Below are positions 17,187 to 25,112 of a stretch of DNA of 64,000 bases, piece by piece. This DNA is from Thaumarchaeota archaeon SCGC AAA007-O23. GTDB lineage: Archaea > Thermoproteota > Nitrososphaeria > Nitrososphaerales > Nitrosopumilaceae. The stretch lies in assembly GCA_000402075.1 (NCBI GenBank), contig ARWO01000032.1:62001-126000 (forward strand), read 5' to 3'. Under the pieces are notes generated by a model that searched no databases, was not told where the DNA came from, and saw only the letters and a program-made list of their open reading frames with translations. Every line of letters begins with the position of its first letter. Position 1 is the stretch's first letter. The translations under genes and the position numbers were made by a program.

Positions 17187-18022
17187 TCAGATTTTTTTGG
17201 AATTTTACGATCGTATTCTTTTATTTTTTCGTCAGTAATCTCAGCTGCCTTTTTTCCAGAATATAGCATAGAACCAAAAGTTGGTCCCATTCGTGCTAGT
17301 CCATGTGTTTCAGTAACGGACATGCCTGCAGCAACAAGACCAGGAAAAACTTCGCCTGTTTTCTCAACAACATGCTCCTCGCCATTTTCAACCCACATAG
17401 GATTCATCCCTTTCCACTCCACCATATTTCTGTCAACAAGTCTCTTTACAGCAACAGAGTCATGTCCTGACGCATCAATTATCATCTTTGCTTCTAGTGC
17501 AATTGGATCAACACATGTAATGTTTCTTGGTAATGCAGACACTGGCATCCAGTTCACAACAATTCCAGCAACTCTTCCATGTCTTAAAACTAAATCATCA
17601 AATTTTGTAAGATTTAAAAATTTTACACCTGCATCACATGTAGCTGCAATTAACTTTGAGACAGCATGAGGGCCTGGTGTTAAGTATAATCCATCGCCAA
17701 CTTTTTTGTAAGGAATCCCAAGTTCATCCCAAATTTTTTGTGCAGGCGCTCTTACTGTAACTGGGTTCATCATATATCCCCCTAACCAATAACCACCGCC
17801 GAGATAGTTGTTTTGTTCAATAACTAAAATTTTGTATCCCATTAACGATAATTCACGTGCAGCAGTTAGTCCGGCAGGACCTGCACCAATAATTATTACA
17901 TCACATTCAGCTCTATCTTGCAAAACAGTGTAGAATTCCTCAGCAATAGCGCGTGTTATTTCAACTTCCTTTGCATCAGCAAAAATTTTTTTTGGTCGTT
18001 GTTTATTTACAGATTCTTGCAC
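17183..18022 (-). CDS. thi4: Thiamine thiazole synthase Thi4-type
   Basis: 279 residues. Makes the adenylated thiazole precursor of thiamine from NAD, glycine and sulfur. Seen: dinucleotide fold GAGPAG (46-51), EQNNYLGGGYWLGGYMM, DASGHD (183-188), and the C-terminal MSVTETHGLARMGPTFGSM block typical of Thi4. Yeast Thi4 donates sulfur from a cysteine after the GHD motif; here the equivalent stretch (about 189-202) has no cysteine (cysteines are at 40, 129 and 170 only). As with methanogen enzymes it probably uses free sulfide and iron catalytically. Divergent from the sulfite reductase gene 150 bp away. Confidence 0.92.
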   Translation of the reverse strand: MQESVNKQRPKKIFADAKEVEITRAIAEEFYTVLQDRAECDVIIIGAGPAGLTAARELSLMGYKILVIEQNNYLGGGYWLGGYMMNPVTVRAPAQKIWDELGIPYKKVGDGLYLTPGPHAVSKLIAATCDAGVKFLNLTKFDDLVLRHGRVAGIVVNWMPVSALPRNITCVDPIALEAKMIIDASGHDSVAVKRLVDRNMVEWKGMNPMWVENGEEHVVEKTGEVFPGLVAAGMSVTETHGLARMGPTFGSMLYSGKKAAEITDEKIKEYDRKIPKKSD

Positions 18023-18152
18023 AAAAACACACAGTAGCTAGAGCTTATGAGTTTTTCTCGCTCAAAAATTAGGTAGCACTAATGTAAATTCATCATTCAG
18101 GCAATTTACAACTTGATAATTCATTATGTTAGTCAAAATTCCTATTATCATA

Positions 18153-18161
18153 AATTTATAT
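18153..18161 (+). promoter_or_regulatory. TATA-like promoter element of sulfite/nitrite reductase
   Basis: AATTTATAT centred near 18157. It is 18 nt from the ATG at 18175 but 30 nt from the second in-frame ATG at 18187, which favours the latter as start. Confidence 0.4.
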
Positions 18162-18186
18162 CCGTTATTAAACTATGAATCTAAAG

Positions 18187-19992
18187 ATGGCGCAACAGCT
18201 AAGACCATCAAAATCGGCTTCAAAAAAGCCAAAGATTGATTGGTCACGAAGAGAGGAAGCTGATAACTTTGCTCACACGGTAAAGCTTTATCGACAGGGT
18301 AAAATTGATCATGATAATTTCAGACGTTTTCGTCTACAACATGGTGCATATGGTACAAGAATGACGGATGATTATGCAATGGTTAGAATTAAAATTCCTG
18401 CAGGTCAGATTTATCCTCACCAATTAGAAAAAATTGCTCAACTAAGTGAGATGTATTCAATAGGCAGTGCACATGTATCAACTAGAGAGAACGTTCAATT
18501 ACATTGGGTTGTTCTTGAAGATGTTTCAGAAATCATGCATGGGCTTGCAGATGTTGGATTAACATCTCGTGAAGCATGTGGTAATACAGTTAGGAATGTT
18601 ATGTGTAGCCCATTGTCAGGGGTTTGTAATGATGAGGAGTTTGATGCAACACCATATGCAATTGCAACGGCAAGATTTCTTCTTAGAAATCCATTGAATC
18701 AGTCACTTCCACGAAAATTTAAGTTTAATTTTTCTTGCTGTGAAAAACATGGAATGACTAGAATAGTTGACGTGGGATTAATTCCTCAAATTAGAAAACT
18801 TGATGATAGTACAAAGCAGCATGGTTTCAAAATATTTCTTGGTGGTGGTCTTGGAAACAAGTCGTTTGTGGGTCACCAACTTGAGGATTTCACACCAGAA
18901 GAAGATCTGCTATACACATCAATCGCCGTTCTACAAATTTTTGATAGGATAGGTGATAGGAAGAACATGGCTAGGAACAGAATGCGTTATCTTGTTAATG
19001 AAATGGGATGGGATAAATTCAAAAATTTGGTTCTGAAGGAGAGAACGATTGTTAGGGCAACACAATCAGTCATTATAAGATTAAACATTGACAAAAAATC
19101 AAATGAAATTAAAAGACCCATTTCTGTTTCCAGCGAAAATGGTTCAATACCTGATGGTTATGCACGATGGTTAAAGACTACTACCTACAAGCAAAAACAA
19201 GAAGGGTATAGAGCTGTTTTTGTTACACTAGAATCTGGAGATATAACTGCAAACCAACTTCGTGCTATGGCAGATGTTACTAAGGACTTTTCAGCTGAAG
19301 GTTTTGCACGTAATGGTTTCTCACAAGATATTATACTTAGATACGTACATGAAAGTGAACTACCAAAACTTTACTCTAGGTTACTTGAAGTGGGTTTAGC
19401 AAATTCAGGTTCACTGACTATGGCTTCGGCTGTTGGTTGTTCTGGTACCTCATCTTGTAATCTGGCACTTACAAACTCTCATAGACTGGCAAAAGAGATT
19501 CAACGAAAATTCTTGGAGTTAAAACTAGATGAAGATGACGATTTAAGAGATGCGACAATAAAGATTAGCGGATGTCCCAATTCTTGTGGACAGCATGAAA
19601 TTGCCACTATTGGTTTTTTTGGTGGAGGTGCAAGGGTTGGCAAAGACATGTACCCTAACTATAGCATGTCTTTGGGTGGAAGATTTGATGATAAATCCAT
19701 GCTTGGTGTTACATGTATGAGAGTACCCGTAAAACGTACCATACATGTCATCTTAAAGATCATTGAACTCTATAAGAAAAATAAGCAGTCTGATGATACT
19801 CTTTCTCGTTGGATTGACAGGATTGTACATGGTAATGAGTCATCGGAAATAAAATCTGTCAAGGATATGCAGAAAATACTTTCACCATTAGTTATTCCTC
19901 CATCAAAAGATGATGATCCAGACTTTTATGCTGATTATGGAAGTGATACAAGCTATCACACAGTTACGGGTAAAGGTGAATGTGCAGCTTGA
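18187..19992 (+). CDS. Ferredoxin-type siroheme sulfite/nitrite reductase
   Basis: About 601 residues. Two ferredoxin-like half domains and two siroheme/4Fe-4S repeats; the cluster cysteines are C-x5-C in GCSGTSSC (422 and 428, counted from ATG 18175) and C-x3-C in GCPNSC (467 and 471). The siroheme pocket region TSREACGNTVRNVMCSP is also present. It reduces sulfite to sulfide or nitrite to ammonia; motifs alone do not separate the two. The rhodanese gene overlapping its stop and the divergent thi4 favour sulfite reduction. Start: ATG 18187 is preferred over 18175 from the promoter spacing. Confidence 0.88.
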   Translation: MAQQLRPSKSASKKPKIDWSRREEADNFAHTVKLYRQGKIDHDNFRRFRLQHGAYGTRMTDDYAMVRIKIPAGQIYPHQLEKIAQLSEMYSIGSAHVSTRENVQLHWVVLEDVSEIMHGLADVGLTSREACGNTVRNVMCSPLSGVCNDEEFDATPYAIATARFLLRNPLNQSLPRKFKFNFSCCEKHGMTRIVDVGLIPQIRKLDDSTKQHGFKIFLGGGLGNKSFVGHQLEDFTPEEDLLYTSIAVLQIFDRIGDRKNMARNRMRYLVNEMGWDKFKNLVLKERTIVRATQSVIIRLNIDKKSNEIKRPISVSSENGSIPDGYARWLKTTTYKQKQEGYRAVFVTLESGDITANQLRAMADVTKDFSAEGFARNGFSQDIILRYVHESELPKLYSRLLEVGLANSGSLTMASAVGCSGTSSCNLALTNSHRLAKEIQRKFLELKLDEDDDLRDATIKISGCPNSCGQHEIATIGFFGGGARVGKDMYPNYSMSLGGRFDDKSMLGVTCMRVPVKRTIHVILKIIELYKKNKQSDDTLSRWIDRIVHGNESSEIKSVKDMQKILSPLVIPPSKDDDPDFYADYGSDTSYHTVTGKGECAA

Positions 19993-20789
19993 GCAACGAA
20001 ATAACACATCCAACTGTCGATGTAGACGCAATTAGGTCAAAAATCAATGATATTTCTGTAAGATTGATAGATGTGAGACGTGAAGAAGATTACAATCAAG
20101 GGCATATTCCTAATGCCGTGAACTTGCCACTTGCTAGTCTTTTGTCTGGTGACTCGCCAGAAAGTACTGTTAAACTATTCGAAGAATTGGGAATCGCAGA
20201 TGATACCAAAGTTGTTGTTTATGATGATACGTTTGGTGCTTTAGCATCAAGAGTGGCGTGGACTCTTCAATACATAGGGCACAAAAATGTTGCACTGCTT
20301 GAAGTAACCTATTCACAATGGAAAGAACTTGGTCTTAAAACCAGCACAGAAAAACCAAATATCAAATCTGCAAAACATTCACTTAACTTGAATCCTGAAA
20401 TCATGGCTACTGCCGAATATTTAGAAAAGGCAAAGGAAAAAGATAATGTTGTTTTGATAGATAATAGGGAACGACTCAACTTTTTAGAACAGCACATTCC
20501 TGGCTCGATTAACATACCATACAGAACACTGGCAACAGATGGGAAAATTTTGAGGACAAAAGAAAGCATGAAAAATCTCTTGAAAAATAGAGGAATTCCG
20601 GAGGATGCTGAGATTATAACATATTGTGGTAGCGTTGGCACATTATCAGGTTTAGCATACTATGCTCTCAAATCCATAGGTGTTCCAAACGTAAAGCTAT
20701 ACGTTAACTCATTTAAAGAATGGAAAAAACTTGAAAAGCCAATTGGTAAGCAGGAAAATGCAGCATACTGGGATCTTTCAGCAGAATAA
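19989..20789 (+). CDS. sseA: Two-domain sulfurtransferase (rhodanese, thiosulfate/3-mercaptopyruvate type)
   Basis: About 266 residues. N-terminal rhodanese repeat (RLIDVRREEDYNQGHIPNA) has Asp where the catalytic Cys would be (VVYDDTFGAL), as usual for the inactive half; the C-terminal repeat has Cys in the loop ITYCGSVGTLSG, the active-site cysteine. Moves sulfane sulfur to cyanide or other acceptors. Start: TTG at 19989 overlaps the reductase stop as TTGA; an ATG at 19980 is also in frame. Tight coupling suggests it acts on products of the reductase or supplies sulfur nearby (TusA, Thi4). Confidence 0.9.
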   Translation: MSNEITHPTVDVDAIRSKINDISVRLIDVRREEDYNQGHIPNAVNLPLASLLSGDSPESTVKLFEELGIADDTKVVVYDDTFGALASRVAWTLQYIGHKNVALLEVTYSQWKELGLKTSTEKPNIKSAKHSLNLNPEIMATAEYLEKAKEKDNVVLIDNRERLNFLEQHIPGSINIPYRTLATDGKILRTKESMKNLLKNRGIPEDAEIITYCGSVGTLSGLAYYALKSIGVPNVKLYVNSFKEWKKLEKPIGKQENAAYWDLSAE

Positions 20790-20796
20790 TCTACAA

Positions 20797-21999
20797 TTAA
20801 TTTATAGTTAAATCACTACGAAGTTTCTTAGTGACAGCCATTTCCATATTATCAAACATCGCCAATATTTTTTTCTGATTGTCTCGTAAAAAGTCAATTC
20901 CCTTATCTTTTAGTCTTATTTTGAATAGCCTAACTTCTCTATGTTCTTCTAAAAAGTCATTTATCATTTCTTGTCCACATTTGGTTGGGTCAACGAACAG
21001 ATTACAATACTCGATTGTTTTCTCCAATTCTTCCTCTTCAATTGAAGATTTGATCAATTGTATAGCTTCTGCAAGATTTTTAAGATTTTTTACTGGTTTT
21101 GGTAACGACTTGCTTGGAATTCCTAACATACCTCTTTTTATCGTTCCAATTTTGTTTGCAATTTCCGGAACCAGATCATATGTGTCTATTGTACTCCAGA
21201 CTTGTCTCTTTTCATGTTTTACAACCAAGCCTCTTTTCATTAGCCTGGTTAAACATTTGATTACATCTTCCGAGTCTAAAAATGTAGTCCATACAATAGA
21301 ACCAAGTGTGTGATATCCTTGCCGAAGTGATTCTATAACAACAACCTCTACTATTCTTCTGAATCCTTCCTCAAGTCTTACATTCATGAAGTCCTTGTCT
21401 TTCACAGCTCGTTTTGCATTTTTAACATCAATCTCTATCGAACGTACGAGAGCATCAAGTGATTCTGGAATTTGGTTTAGCAAGGAAAGATAGCATGATC
21501 GATTATACCAAGCCATTCCAAATGTTGGATCAGAGTCAATTGCTTTGTCTGCACAATCAAGCGCCTTTCCATAAACTTTGCGCTCATAGAAAACCAGACT
21601 CTTAAGATTCCATGCATCAGCATTTGTAACGTCAATGTCCAGCACCTTATCATACGCTCTCATTGATTCTGAATAATCTTCCAAATGAAATCTAGAGTAT
21701 CCTAATTTCAAAAGTGCGTCAACATCATTTGGGTTAATCCTTAAGACCATCTCAAATACATGTGAAGCGTCTTCCAGCTTCTCGTCTGCCATCAAATTAA
21801 TTCCCTTACTGAATAGTTTGTTGCGGTTAAAATCAGCATCAATAAGACTACCTTCATCTTTTTTGACTAGGCTTGTCTTGGCAGATCTTTTTTTCAAACC
21901 AAATAATTTTCTGTCTATTTTCTTTTTTTCTGGCTTTTCCTTTTTTTCTAGAAAAAATTCTGGAATATCGTCTGATTGTTCATTTGATGGATTATCCAT
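20797..21999 (-). CDS. TPR-repeat protein with winged-helix-like segment
   Basis: 400 residues. A charged Lys-rich N-terminus (to about 50) leads into at least four TPR units (about 60-205), for example AFEMVLRINPNDVDALLKLG-type and NADAWNLKSLVFYERKVYGK repeats. Residues about 225-290 (GYHTLGSIVWTTFLDSEDVI) look like a winged helix, and the C-terminus is helical. No signal peptide, so cytoplasmic. TPRs mediate protein-protein contacts; partner unknown. Convergent with sseA (7 nt gap) and divergent from the collagen-like gene. Confidence 0.8.
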   Translation of the reverse strand: MDNPSNEQSDDIPEFFLEKKEKPEKKKIDRKLFGLKKRSAKTSLVKKDEGSLIDADFNRNKLFSKGINLMADEKLEDASHVFEMVLRINPNDVDALLKLGYSRFHLEDYSESMRAYDKVLDIDVTNADAWNLKSLVFYERKVYGKALDCADKAIDSDPTFGMAWYNRSCYLSLLNQIPESLDALVRSIEIDVKNAKRAVKDKDFMNVRLEEGFRRIVEVVVIESLRQGYHTLGSIVWTTFLDSEDVIKCLTRLMKRGLVVKHEKRQVWSTIDTYDLVPEIANKIGTIKRGMLGIPSKSLPKPVKNLKNLAEAIQLIKSSIEEEELEKTIEYCNLFVDPTKCGQEMINDFLEEHREVRLFKIRLKDKGIDFLRDNQKKILAMFDNMEMAVTKKLRSDLTIN

Positions 22000-22075
22000 G
22001 TATTTTCATTATGGAAATAGATCTAGTTAAAAACTCTTTCAAAAAACCACTATTTTTTGCATTTTTTCACTGGAA

Positions 22076-22085
22076 AAATATAAAA
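22076..22085 (+). promoter_or_regulatory. TATA-like promoter element of collagen-like gene
   Basis: AAATATAAAA centred near 22081, about 30 nt before the TTG at 22111 and only 15 nt before the TTG at 22096; it favours 22111 as start. Confidence 0.4.
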
Positions 22086-22110
22086 ATACTTCAACTTGAG
22101 ACGAATAACA

Positions 22111-23226
22111 TTGCCTAAAGGAATAGAGATTTCAGGTAAATCACCATTTGGAACTTCCTCTGGTGTCTATGAGGTTAAAATTTCTATATCTCAAGATAAA
22201 CCATCTGATGATATCATAACAAACAACTCTTTCAATTCCTTATGGAAGGATAATTTTCATCTTAGAGTTTCTGATGGACATTTTTCTGAAATTTTAGGTA
22301 CTGATTCTAATCCAATACCTGTTGATGTGTTTGGCTTGGGATCTATATGGATTATAATTCAGGATCAATTTTCTCCAGTTCATACATCATTCGAACTTCA
22401 TATTTCTCAAGATAACAAACTTTTGTCTGTTCCAGAAGGAAAACCAAAACCAGTTAATGTTACAAATGTAAAAAAAGTTAGAATGCCACCTGGTCGACCT
22501 GGTCGGCCTGGTCAACAAGGTGAGAAAGGTGGTAAAGGTCCTGCTGGATATCCTGGAATAAGAGGTCAAGCAGGAGGTAGAGGAATAACAGGTGACAAGG
22601 GTGACAAAGGAGACAAAGGCATTCCAGGTCAACAAGGTGAGAAAGGTATCAAAGGTTCTGCTGGAGACAAAGGAGACAAAGGCATTACAGGTCCAGTCGG
22701 ACCATCAGGTCCAAAGGGTTCAACAGGTCCTCCTGGTGATAAGGGAGACAAAGGTGTTCAAGGAAAGTCTGGCGACAAAGGTCTCACCGGTGTAACCGGT
22801 CCACTTGGCGATAAAGGTACTCAAGGTCCTCAGGGTCCACTTGGTCCTAAAGGTCTTACTGGAGTTCCTGGTCCACAAGGCGACAAGGGAATGCGTGGTT
22901 CTATTGGTCCAGCGGGCGAACGTGGTCCAACAGGAAAACCTGGAGACCCTGGTCTTCCAGGTCCACAAGGAATTCAAGGTCCACAAGGCGAACGTGGTCA
23001 TACTGGCCCTCAGGGTCCACCTGGCGAAAAAGGTCTTGTCGGTGATAAAGGTGAAATTGGTGACAGAGGTCCAAGAGGACCGCCTGGTCCACCTGGCGAA
23101 AAAGGTTCACAAGGAGGAATGTCTGAAGAAAGTAAAAGATTGGTCAAAGAGCTGCTAGAGTTACTTGCATTAAAAAATGTTATTTCAACCGAAGAGCAAA
23201 TCAAGCTTACAAGTTATCTATACTAG
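22111..23226 (+). CDS. Collagen-like triple-helix repeat protein
   Basis: About 371 residues. An N-terminal beta-rich domain of about 125 residues (with HLRVSDGHFSEILG) is followed by 70 uninterrupted Gly-X-Y triplets and a 34-residue C-terminal helix (SEESKRLVKELLELLALKN). The triplets are rich in Pro at X and in GDK, GEK and GER, the charged type that can stabilise a triple helix without hydroxyproline. Neither terminus has a signal peptide or transmembrane helix, so location is uncertain. Start: TTG 22111 favoured by the promoter; TTG 22096 is the alternative. A homotrimeric rod with globular ends is inferred. Partner and function unknown. Confidence 0.85.
   Translation: MPKGIEISGKSPFGTSSGVYEVKISISQDKPSDDIITNNSFNSLWKDNFHLRVSDGHFSEILGTDSNPIPVDVFGLGSIWIIIQDQFSPVHTSFELHISQDNKLLSVPEGKPKPVNVTNVKKVRMPPGRPGRPGQQGEKGGKGPAGYPGIRGQAGGRGITGDKGDKGDKGIPGQQGEKGIKGSAGDKGDKGITGPVGPSGPKGSTGPPGDKGDKGVQGKSGDKGLTGVTGPLGDKGTQGPQGPLGPKGLTGVPGPQGDKGMRGSIGPAGERGPTGKPGDPGLPGPQGIQGPQGERGHTGPQGPPGEKGLVGDKGEIGDRGPRGPPGPPGEKGSQGGMSEESKRLVKELLELLALKNVISTEEQIKLTSYLY
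22492..23121 (+). repeat. Gly-X-Y coding repeat (70 triplets)
   Basis: 630 bp of in-frame 9-nt periodicity, each third codon Gly. Larger near-copies are visible, for example GGAGACAAAGGCATT near 22610 and again near 22671, pointing to growth by internal duplication. Local GC is higher than in neighbours because of Gly/Pro codons. Confidence 0.9.
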
Positions 23227-23252
23227 ATGATATACTGGAAACAAAAATTATT

Positions 23253-24362
23253 TTACGTTCCTTTAGTTTTTATGATAGTCAGAACATCTTCATCAATTAG
23301 AATATGTTTTAATCCAACTCTTTGACCACCAAACTTTACACTTTTGCCCCAAACAAGTCCATATCTAAAGTCTTTCCTAAGTTTTCTATGCAACTTATTG
23401 CATACATCTAAAACAGAATTTCCATTTCTTATGATTAATGGTTCTTTGTAATCTGTTTCACCACCTTTTGGCCGCAAATAGATTCTGATAAATTGCAATT
23501 CATCATAAATTCTGTCTCGTAATTCAGCAATGTTGTTACTTGCATTTGCAGATACTGGAATAAATTCAGTTTTGAGTTTTTTTGATACCTTCTTGAGAAA
23601 TTTTTTATCAACTAAATCAATTTTGTTCAAAATGGTGATTGATTTTGCATATGTTTTACCACCTGTGATATAATCAACTAATTGCTCTGAATCAATATCC
23701 TCACGAATTACAACTCTAGCACTGGTATATCCATAAACATTAAGAATATCTTTCACAAGTTTTTCTGACATTTTTTTTAATTTTACTTGTTGGGCAATTG
23801 CAATTCCACCAGTTGGAGATTTCTCAATTACTATATTTGGCGGTTTTTTGTTTAATCTTATACCTATATTTGATAATTCATTTATTAGGACATCTTCGTG
23901 GTATGGCTGAAATACATCAAGAACTAATAATACAATATCTGCACTTCTTGCAACTGACAATATTCTTTTTCCAAGACCCTTACCACTTGATGCACCTTTG
24001 ATAATACCTGGTAGATCAAGCATCTGTATTTTTGCACCACGATAATCTAAAACTCCAGGAACAACTGTTACTGTTGTAAATTGAAATGCGCCTACTGTTG
24101 ATTTTGAACCAGTTAATGCATTCAATAATGTTGATTTCCCAACACTGGGGAGTCCAATAATAACAACTGTTGCATCACCAGTCCTCCTAACATCAAATCC
24201 ATCTGATTTTTTAGAACTTTTTTTAATTTGAACAGCTTCCTGTTCTCTTTTCAGTTTTGCAATTTTTGCTTTTAATATCCCAACATGATGCTCAGTTGCC
24301 TTGTTAAGTTGTGTTCTCCCAATTTCATCCTGAATTGCTTTGATCTTTTCGGGTATTCCCAT
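23253..24362 (-). CDS. DRG-family GTPase with TGS domain
   Basis: 369 residues. G1 GLPSVGKST (about 69-77), G3 DLPGIIKGAS, G4 NKID, and a C-terminal TGS domain (about 285-369). The N-terminal KIKAIQDEIGRTQLNKATEHH is the classic DRG/Rbg helical lead. These GTPases associate with translating ribosomes. Lies divergent to, and 51 nt from, the phosphoglycolate phosphatase start, and converges on the collagen-like gene. Confidence 0.93.
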   Translation of the reverse strand: MGIPEKIKAIQDEIGRTQLNKATEHHVGILKAKIAKLKREQEAVQIKKSSKKSDGFDVRRTGDATVVIIGLPSVGKSTLLNALTGSKSTVGAFQFTTVTVVPGVLDYRGAKIQMLDLPGIIKGASSGKGLGKRILSVARSADIVLLVLDVFQPYHEDVLINELSNIGIRLNKKPPNIVIEKSPTGGIAIAQQVKLKKMSEKLVKDILNVYGYTSARVVIREDIDSEQLVDYITGGKTYAKSITILNKIDLVDKKFLKKVSKKLKTEFIPVSANASNNIAELRDRIYDELQFIRIYLRPKGGETDYKEPLIIRNGNSVLDVCNKLHRKLRKDFRYGLVWGKSVKFGGQRVGLKHILIDEDVLTIIKTKGT

Positions 24363-24413
24363 AATCTTTCGCTAACGTTTCAGTTATTATGCTGTGTGAT
24401 TCAAAAAGATCTG

Positions 24414-25109
24414 TTGGAAAAAAAGACATTTGCAGTTGATATTGATGGGACTATCACGCTGAATGGTATGGGAACAATACATCTTGAGGCACTGTCTAAA
24501 TTACGTTCTTTGAAGGATGATGGTCATAATGTAGTTCTTGTAACTGGTAGATCTTCTGTTGAAGGATATTTACTTTCAATATTTGGTGGATTAACACATT
24601 TGTCAGTTGGAGAAAATGGTGGTTGTATAACTTTCGGTGATAAAATTCAGCATAAATTACTTGGGAATAAAGGTGAATGTATTCATGCACTAGCAACAAT
24701 TCAATCTAAACTTGATGCCGAAATAAAAGAAAAACCGGTTTTTCCTAGAATGACTGAGGTGGTATTAGAACGAACTTTTGATATTAAGCAAGCCCAAAAA
24801 ATTATTGATGAAGATAATCTCAATGTATCTTTATCTGACAGCGGTTATGCTTACCACATAAATTCTAAATGTATTGACAAGGGTTCTGGGTTTTTGGAAG
24901 CAATAAAAATACTTGAAGTGAACATAAATGATACAATTGCAATTGGAGATAGTGAAACAGATGTTCCACTATTCAAGGTAATCAAAAATAATATCGCAGT
25001 ATCTAACTCAACCGAGAACTTGAAGAAATTGGCTAAAATTATTACAACTAAAAAATCAGGAGAAGGTGTTCTTGAAGGGTTAGATATGATGGCATCGGAT
25101 TTTAGATGA
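24414..25109 (+). CDS. HAD phosphatase, archaeal phosphoglycolate phosphatase type
   Basis: About 231 residues. HAD motif I AVDIDGTIT, motif II VLVTGRSS, a type II cap (about 85-160) and motif IV AIGDSETDVPLFK. This is the layout of the archaeal phosphoglycolate phosphatase/sucrose-phosphatase-like group. The frame is open back to 24285, inside the divergent DRG gene; TTG 24414 is preferred because TTATTAT lies centred 27 nt upstream, with GTG 24396 as alternative. Followed 3 nt later by argS, so both may be one transcript. Confidence 0.85.
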   Translation: MEKKTFAVDIDGTITLNGMGTIHLEALSKLRSLKDDGHNVVLVTGRSSVEGYLLSIFGGLTHLSVGENGGCITFGDKIQHKLLGNKGECIHALATIQSKLDAEIKEKPVFPRMTEVVLERTFDIKQAQKIIDEDNLNVSLSDSGYAYHINSKCIDKGSGFLEAIKILEVNINDTIAIGDSETDVPLFKVIKNNIAVSNSTENLKKLAKIITTKKSGEGVLEGLDMMASDFR

Positions 25110-25112
25110 AGT

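Noticed and set aside
18040..18174. Minus-strand CTGAATGATGA in the thi4/reductase gap as a C/D RNA
   Set aside because: D' and C' boxes are fused without a spacer, and no convincing C or D box flanks them.
22592..23158. Several long plus- and minus-strand frames in the collagen region
   Set aside because: They are low-complexity shadows of the Gly-X-Y repeat; the periodic coding frame is clear.
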